Below are positions 57,473 to 64,000 of a stretch of DNA of 64,000 nucleotides, one piece after another (positions within the stretch are counted from its first letter, which is position 1; each line of letters begins with the position of its first letter). The translations under genes were made by a program, and so were the position numbers. The DNA comes from Blastomussa wellsi. Taxonomy: Eukaryota > Cnidaria > Anthozoa > Scleractinia > Plerogyridae. The stretch covers positions 20,185,090 through 20,249,089 of the forward strand of contig OX393570.1 in NCBI GenBank assembly GCA_947652115.1, written 5' to 3'. Under the pieces are notes generated by a model. The model was not told the DNA's origin. It saw only the letters and a program-made list of their open reading frames with translations, and made no database searches.

Positions 57473-57660
57473 ACCTGCCCATTCCATTTAACGTTTAAAG
57501 CAGAATACTGTAGGTAGAATGGTAATCTAACAAGTTGGGACAACTTTATTAAAAACGTCAGTGAATCTTGGCTTGACTGTCGATGGTGGAAAAAGTCTCT
57601 AATGTTGTTGCTACTGCTTTTTCAACAAACTGCATATGAGGATGGCCAAAAACATGACAT

Positions 57661-60600
57661 CTATTTCACAGGAACAATGTGACAGCTGAAAAAAGATTTA
57701 AAAAATTAAACATGTTATAGAATACAATGCTAAATTTGCTAAAATTATTTCTCAGACTGCCATGAGATCTGGATAGAAGCAGCTAGACTAACTGCAATTT
57801 TTAAATAGAGGACGACACATTTGAATTTAAATTTACAATACAATTTTCGGCCATTCAATGACCATCTTCAGTTGAAAGCTGAATAATTTTGAAGTTACAT
57901 TATTTTTCGAATTTGAGCAATTCATGTTTGCTTTGGTTTCGCATTTTGCATTACTAGGCTCAGTGATTGGTCTAGAAAACTTGACCACTTTCTCATCCAA
58001 TCGGAAAACCAAAACATATTGTGACTTGCTTGCAGACATTTTCTTGCACTCATAGGTATACAGGCACCTTCAGACTGTAACCTGAAAACATTACACAATT
58101 TTCTGAATGTGTTGGCATTGAACAGGCATACAACCCGTCCAAAAATTACAACTGCTGTTACCCAAATCCTGAGCATTTCGCCCAAAGAACCTAAAAAATT
58201 TTCCCCCCACCTCATATGCCACCTCATATTTTCCCCCACCTCATATGCCTAGCCCTGAACTTCACACTGGCGACATGTATTTGCTTTGAGTTCTGATTGG
58301 TTCATTGGCTTGTCTGTGTGGTTTGTAATAGGTGCTTTGGTTATGATTCATGACATTGATTTATTTTGTAACTCATTTCAATGCACAAATTATGTGCAGG
58401 ATCAATACCCAGAAAATACTGGGCCAGCCATGGAGCACCCTGATTAGCTGATTTTAGTTATTGGCCTGCTGAGTGCCTCAGTTTTGTAATAAAAGACTGA
58501 TATTACATTCCAAATGAAAACAAAATCAACATTGGACTCCTACCCAAGAAGACCTCTTCCACCCCACGTGTTTGGAGTGAGTGATAATGTCTGTGTTCTG
58601 TCCTCTCTTTCAACTGTAATACTCACTGGGGTCTGTAGACAAGATTATTGAGTGAATTGAGGATTACCACAAGGGTTAATTACAAATTATTATAAATTTT
58701 TAACATGTATTCTTTTGCAATCATTACCCCTTTGCTGTGTTGTACAACAGAAGCAATATCTTGAAGGCCATTGAAGTTCTCACCACTGATAGAGCCAAAT
58801 TTTAGGATGTGATCGCCAACTTTTAAACCCTACAGGATGAAGAAGTATGACTTGGCTCTCAGAAATTCCTTAAGTTACCATAATTATTAAGCTGAAGAAA
58901 GTTTGGTTCTAAACAGGTTTGTTATAATTATTGGAGTTCCATATTACAAGATATGTAACAGGCAGAAATTGCTTCTTACTGCTTGGGATGAAGGTGATCC
59001 TTCAGCAACTGAATCTACTCGAAGAAACGCTTTCAGTTTTGTTGAAATATCTGAAATCCAGTTAAAACATACAGGGTCAGTATTAATGACCCAATAAGGC
59101 ATTGTCTTCTTGCTATCATCATGTTAGGCCTTACCACGGTTTTCGATGCCATCTTGATGGGTAGGCAAAGTGGTCAGAAATTACAGTGTGTTTGTATGAG
59201 AATCTAATGGGAAATAACTTTTGTAAAAATTTGAAGTTTGCACAGTTTATATATCATAACAAGAAAATACTCGGCAGAAGATTGTCTTCACCAAGTTTGA
59301 AGGATGTAGCTTGATAGAAGATGTTTACCGGTAATTAACTTAAGTTTTTAATAGTTTTTAATTTTCCATACATTTGTCTGAAATTAAATTTGACTGGGTT
59401 GACACAGTTTGCGGAAAAAAAAATTACAGAGAAATGTATGGAAAATTAAAAACTCAATTGCACGTCTTTCATCACAGCTAAATCCTTCAAACTTGGTGAA
59501 TACAATCTTCTACCTAGTATTTTAATGTTATGATAATTCATAAATTGTGCAAGCTTCAATTACAAACACTGTCACCTTAAACTATCAAAAGAATTATCCT
59601 GAACTTAAAAAGACAAGAAAAAGAAAGTAAAAATCAAATACTGTCCGTTCTATCACAAAAATGCATTGTATCATTTTCATCCCCGTAACTAAGATGAAGT
59701 TTTCATATGGGAAAATTTTCCAGCCCAGTTACCGAGATCTTGGCCCATCTTCCCATACGAACACATCAGTTTTTATCAAAGGAAATAGGGGAAGGCTGAG
59801 ATCTTGGTAACCGGGCTAGCCCGGCCAACCAGGCTGATATGAAGAGGCCCTGAGTCTTGTTTCCACTCATCTTCAGTTTATTTTATACTGCGACCAGTTA
59901 CCAAATACATGTATATAAAAGAGCAGCTGAACGATGACAGTTACATTTATTGATCAAACATGAAAAAATAATAAAAAAGATAAGTAAGAAACTGCTGAAA
60001 TCATTGATTCTGTTTTTCTCAATCAGATGCTAAATCATTATTTTTATTATTTGCAGGAGTTCCAAAACAAGCCGATGACTGCCTGATACTTGATTGTATG
60101 TAGCCAGTTACTCTGGTCATAGCAATCAGCTTGCGACAAACAAGTTCACTTGTCACAGCTGGCTACTCTCCCAGTTCCTGACAGCTACTTCAAAACATTT
60201 TAAAACCCCTGTATCATGATTTGCAAAATAAGTTTTATAAACACTGAATTTTCCAACATGTCCAAATAAATAATAACCTAAATATATTAATTTGCATTTT
60301 ACTTTTTGAAGGGCAACAAACATGTTTTGTTCCCTGGCTGGCTTTTGCTGAAGGCTGAAGACTTTGAAGACTCTGTCAAAAGAAGACTTTGAAGAGTTAC
60401 TCAAGCTCACCTTCCATTTTTTGACCCTCTAGGCGTTCGTTTTCATTATCTTTCTGTTCTCGTGCAATGGCATGTATTTCATGAATACCTTGCTCAATCT
60501 CCTTCATCAGTGCCTTGTGATCATTTTGAAGACCTAGTATTTATCAATTAAAGGAGTTCGAAGATAATCATGAGATAATGAGTCAGCAAATTAATCAATT

Positions 60601-60961
60601 CAGTTCATCGCATGAGAGTTAAAGCATTCTTATATTTTCAATTTTCAAAGGTAAAAATTCTTTAAATTGGATACAGAACATTTTTTGCTTACATATGATT
60701 CGATTTCTTGCAACACGCACGGCGTAAACATCAATATCTGAGCGGGGGTAATTGTCGTCGTCGATCAACTTTTCATGCATTCCGACTCCTTTTTGCTGAA
60801 ATATAAAATGTTTAGGTTACTTATAGCGTCAGATAAACACAAAGGTACATTTAAGAAAACCTTACAGAGTCTAAAACGTCTTGGAACTCCTTGATTTCCT
60901 TTTCAATTGCATCTTTCTTTGCCATCAAATCTTTCACTTTTTGCATCGAAACGTCCGCCAT
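57661..60961 (-). CDS. PSMD9: 26S proteasome non-ATPase regulatory subunit 9 (p27 chaperone)
   Basis: Seven exons, GT-AG and phase-consistent: 60866-60961, 60693-60795, 60411-60533, 58980-59050, 58728-58829, 58544-58632, 57661-57685. They join into 202 residues (human 223). The N-terminal coiled coil (residues about 1-110) has [19 protein letters not shown], then [18 protein letters not shown] and [13 protein letters not shown], all close to PSMD9. The PDZ domain (about 112-195) has [35 protein letters not shown] and ASVVQHSKG. The C terminus GGRGLLGCHIVPVK matches human GKGLLGCNIIPLQR. PSMD9 is an assembly chaperone for the ATPase ring of the 19S particle and is not part of the finished proteasome. 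The short last exon encodes only CHIVPVK and stop. Confidence 0.95.
57925..58370. repeat. Dispersed repeat, copy 2 (see 46440-46690)
   Basis: TTTGCTTTGGTTTCGCATTT, TCATCCAATCGGAAAACCAA and GTTCATTGGCTTGTCTGTGT match the first copy in order. The internal part (CCCCCACCTCATATGCC repeated) is unique to this copy. PSMD9 intron 6. Confidence 0.5.
59183..59572. mobile_element. Long imperfect inverted repeat in PSMD9 intron 3
   Basis: The left arm (AGAAGATTGTCTTCACCAAG, TTTGAAGGATGTAGCTTGA, TTTTTAATTTTCCATACATT) and right arm (AATGTATGGAAAATTAAAAA, CAAACTTGGTGAATACAATC) are diverged complements over about 150 bases. A large stem-loop is possible. Confidence 0.7.
59718..59815. repeat. Inverted repeat (TTACCGAGATCTTGG)
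   Basis: CCCAGTTACCGAGATCTTGG pairs with GAGATCTTGGTAACCGGGC, with CCCATCTTCCC and GGGGAAGG inside. Probably a small foldback element end. Confidence 0.5.
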
Positions 60962-61140
60962 TTTGAAAATAGAGGTCAGTTACTGTATGCACGGGCTCAA
61001 AAATATGCTTTCATGAAACCGAGGCCTCTTTCTTCGAGACGAAAAATAACATGGCAACTGGCGTTCGTGATACATTTTCTTTCGTAAAAAAATATCGTTT
61101 TAGCCATATTTTGGGATAGAAGACGCTTTTATTTTGAGGG
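60962..61140. promoter_or_regulatory. Bidirectional promoter region PSMD9 / IFT57 with RFX-like site
   Basis: Only 179 bases separate the two start codons. ATGGCAAC at 61051-61058 contains a perfect RFX (X-box) half-site GGCAAC, 83 bases before the IFT57 ATG. The other half (AATAAC) is poor. RFX factors are known regulators of IFT genes, so the site is plausible but unproven. No TATA box seen. Confidence 0.6.
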
Positions 61141-63232
61141 ATGGAAGGTGAAGTTCGCCGTGGCGCTGATGCCGCGGCTGAAAATGCTTCTTTGGGTTTC
61201 ATGTTAACTGTTGGAGTCATGGAAGAGGTTCTGGAGAAACTAAAATTACTTGACTACGAGACTGACTTCTGTAGACAGATGGGTTTTAGACCTCTATCAA
61301 GGTACTAATTTGCAGTATTTTGTTTTATCGGTACCATTTAAACAGATGAACACGAAACATGAAATCTCTATAATAAGGTGAAACACAAGGAAACAAACCA
61401 AAAGATTTGGAGGGGGTAAGTTTCTAAAGAAACTGTGGTTACCAGAAGGCTACCGGAAAAGTCAGCTGTAAATCTAAAAAAGTTTTATTTTGCTACAAAC
61501 GCTCCGAGAGGATTATCAATGTGTGGAAGGTGCACACATAAAGCAAATGGTTAGTTTGTTGGATTGCAGCTTGAGTCGTCAGGGTTAGAACCCTGGCAGA
61601 GGCATCTGTGTTGTAGTGTTGGGAAAGACACTTACAGTTATAACACCTTTTCACCCAGGGGTGTAAATGGCAATCAAAGGGATAACCCTGATGTTATCAA
61701 GCATATCCTCCAGGAGGAAGACATGTAGTTACTTTACTACCGAGACAGGTAGACTGCGAATTCAAAGCCACGCATGACAGTTTTTTTTTGGCGCTAAACA
61801 ATTTTTGTCATGTGGCTTTATTTGTCAAACCAAAAAAGGTGAATGCACGTGATCACATTCCTGAATGTTATTTCTGCCATGTCAAGTAACAACATTCTCT
61901 ATTGATATGGGACTGCGAACATCTGTTGGAAGAAAATAAATCTTACAAGTACAATTGAGTATCAAACGTTGCATGATTTGCCATCAAATTTCAATGTTTT
62001 AACGTAATTTCCTTTTTAATTTGTTTCCAGACACTACTTTGCTTTGGCATCAAATCCTGGGGAACAGTTTTTTACTTTTACATCACTAGCTGCTTGGCTG
62101 CTTACGTGTTGTGGAAAGAGCTTTGAGCAACCACAAGAGGTAACAGTTGACCTTTTCTTTTCTGTACAAGTATTAGATGGTAATTAGTAGAGACCATTAA
62201 TTTGTGACAGGTTATCTCGCCTGGAATCCACCATCAAGAATAGAATTTCTATTCATATGGCATTGTTTACATTTCACTTGGTTTCAAAATACAAATTATT
62301 ATTTCCTGCCAAACTCAGAAAACCATGAACACCTGAAATATTTGAGGAATATTGATTGTTTAGTGACCATTCACAACACAGTTCAGGACACGAGCAAATG
62401 TCAAAACCACAATATAATTACCACTGCTGTTTGCGATTTCGTTTTCTCACACCTGATTGGATTTCCCCTTTTAACACGATACATGTATATTTATGGTGTT
62501 CACTGGTTTTCTTAGTTTTACGGCAAAACATATTTTACTTCTAATGCCCACTCTTGGCCAATGAGTGAAAGGGACAATTATACACTTAATGCCCAAGATG
62601 TTGATTCTTATTCTGACCAAGATTAATTCACTTCATTTTCTAATTTCCTAGTATGATGATCCCAATGCTACTGTGTCAAACATTTTGGAAGAGTTGAAAA
62701 AACTGGTAAGGATCATATACAATGCACTACATCTGTAGCTGGCATCCATCACATTTACATGTAGTAAGTCAGTACGACTATTCTTTATTTTATTTTACTG
62801 GTACTTTCTTTTATACATGATACCATGGTCCTATTTCAGGGAGTACCGGCAGATTTCCCTCCAGCAAAGTTGAAAACAGGATCAGGAGAACAGGTAAATC
62901 TATTTAATAAAATTTGATTCACACACAACATTTCTAGGATTACAAGAAATCTCATATCTGTAGCCGGCACCTTACTGATATTCAGAACGCACAACTTTCA
63001 AGGGCCTCAACGTATGGTAAATAAAGCTGTAGGCAGCATATAATATTATACTTCACATTTGCCAGACATTTTGCATGATGATTTTTGTTTGCATATCTTC
63101 TATGATATTTATTTCTAATTTGTAATTATTTTTGTAAAATCATTTCCTTTTTTGTAAATCTTTTTAGGTGTGTTATGTGATTGACAAACTTGCTGACGAG
63201 GCTTTGAAGATTAAAAAATTTGCCTGGCAAAA
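61141..63232 (+). CDS. IFT57: Intraflagellar transport protein 57, N-terminal part
   Basis: Five exons in phase: 61141-61301, 62031-62139, 62652-62705, 62840-62893, 63168-63232. They encode the first 147 residues; the last donor (AA|GTAAGT) leads to exons beyond the window. EEVLEKLKLLDYETDF, SRHYFALASNPGEQFF, LAAWLL, FEQPQEYDDPNATVSNILEE and DFPPAKLKTGSGEQVCYVID align closely with human IFT57 (EDLVEKLKLLRYEEEF, SRHYFALPTNPGEQFY, YDDPNATISNILSEL, DFPPSKLKSGYGEHVCYVLD). This is the calponin-homology-like domain; the coiled-coil half is outside. IFT57 is a peripheral IFT-B subunit, paired with IFT20, carrying cargo into cilia (also called HIPPI). Start at the first in-frame ATG. Confidence 0.95.
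61412..61440 (-). mobile_element. Fragment of the Penelope-like tail
   Basis: GGGGGTAAGTTTCTAAAGAA followed by ACTGTGGT is the reverse complement of the 3' tail of the elements at 51546-51758 and 52284-52500. Only this piece is left, in IFT57 intron 1. Confidence 0.55.
61528..61765 (+). mobile_element. Divergent SINE-like copy
   Basis: GGTTAGTTTGTTGGATTGCA, GGTTAGAACCCTGGC (B-box-like), TGTTGGGAAAGACACTTACA, TTTTCACCCAGGGGTGTAAA and GATAACCCTGATG follow the order of the SINE body but are diverged. Either an old copy or a sister subfamily. IFT57 intron 1. Confidence 0.6.
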
Positions 63233-63651
63233 GTAAGTGACAACATTAACATACAGTAATACTGAATTGTGTAATTGTGACAGTCTATGTATTATCATTT
63301 ATTTGAAAAAAAAAAATATTATAGAGCTGCACATTCAAATTCAGTATACGTACATGCTGTAAACATGCACAAAATCCAGTAGTGTATGCTGACGATGTGA
63401 GCAAATCACTTTCAATGCCACAAACTTCTTTTTGTCACACAAGTTTTAGTGCCGGTTTTGATGTGCATTTGCACTGGTGATGTTATATAACAATTGGTTC
63501 ATGCTTTCAGCTGTGTGCTATAGTCAATAGAGTTATGATACACTTGCGAAGTTTGAGGAAATCTTAAAAAGCTAAGAGTTTCTCTCGGCTGCCACAACAA
63601 GCAACTCTTATGCTTCTTTCATGCTCTTCAAACTTCCCAAATGCGCAATTT

Positions 63652-63838
63652 AAGCAATAGAGGGCTTTTACCACATTTACATAGCCTCATATAAACACAA
63701 GCGGGTTTGGAAGAATTCTTGAAAGTTATAAGCAAACCCGGGATGCAGTCTAGGGTTTGCATAACTTTTGAGAATTCTCCCAAACCCCCCAGTGTTTAGA
63801 TTAAGCTATGTAAACGTGGAAAAAGTCCTCTATTGCTT
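63652..63838. mobile_element. Foldback MITE in IFT57 intron 5
   Basis: AAGCAATAGAGGGCTTTTAC, CACATTTACATAGCCTCATA and AGCGGGTTTGGAAGAATTCT are matched in reverse by AGAATTCTCCCAAACCC, AAGCTATGTAAACGTGG and AAAGTCCTCTATTGCTTTT. Arms are about 85 bases with a GGGTTTGC / GCAAACCC inner pair. Confidence 0.75.
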
Positions 63839-64000
63839 TTATAAAGTATTTCTTCAAAATATGCATCACAACCATGTTTACATACTCTCATCTAAACACA
63901 CCTACAAACTTTGTAGTTTCTCAGTTATTTTATAAAACTTGATAGCACACACAACAAAGCATGAAGTTGAACCAATTGTTAATTTAGTTTATATATTAAT

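Larger units (their letters stand above)
54649..57660. other. Convergent intergenic region TTC12 / PSMD9
   Basis: Three kilobases with the 3' flanks of both genes. No gene is supported. Candidate TTC12 polyadenylation signals are ATTAAA at 54858 and AATAAA at 55475. For PSMD9, AATAAA lies on the minus strand at 57550-57545. A GC-richer block at 55140-55350 is unexplained. A G-run of about 19 bases is at 57005-57023. Confidence 0.55.

Overview
This is eukaryotic nuclear DNA, most likely from an anthozoan cnidarian such as a stony coral. The evidence is AT-rich sequence, spliced metazoan genes with GT-AG introns and strong similarity to vertebrate orthologs, and a dense load of short SINEs, foldback MITEs and Penelope-like fragments. 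Species cannot be named from sequence alone. All gene models were built by hand from reading frame, splice sites, intron phase and remembered family sequences; no search was run.

Layout: (1) 1-10613, minus: 5' part of a turtle/IGSF9-type cell-adhesion receptor (signal peptide, five Ig domains, start of the first FN3), running off the left edge. (2) 10614-26055: about 15 kb with no supportable gene, holding a partial SINE and many foldback or TIR elements. (3) 26056-27906, minus: RBM7, RNA-binding subunit of the NEXT complex. (4) 30042-37850, minus: DCAF8, a WD40 substrate receptor of CUL4-DDB1, 14 coding exons. (5) 38194-54648, plus: TTC12, a dynein-arm assembly factor, 22 exons, head-to-head with DCAF8. 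(6) 54649-57660: convergent intergenic region with a 103-bp minisatellite. (7) 57661-60961, minus: PSMD9 (p27 proteasome assembly chaperone), 7 exons. (8) 61141 to right edge, plus: IFT57, 5' half, head-to-head with PSMD9.

Four genes form two divergent pairs, each with one motile-cilium or IFT gene (TTC12, IFT57) and one protein-turnover gene (DCAF8, PSMD9), separated by 343 and 179 bp between start codons. The introns, especially of TTC12 and DCAF8, are crowded with transposons. Several abut splice sites, and one Penelope-like insertion duplicated the polypyrimidine tract of TTC12 exon 20.

I found no previously undescribed multi-gene system. The most interesting signals are degenerate hammerhead-ribozyme-like cores in Penelope-type fragments, insertions at splice sites, nested transposons, and linkage of IGSF9, DCAF8, TTC12 and RBM7 that echoes human 1q23 and 11q23-25.
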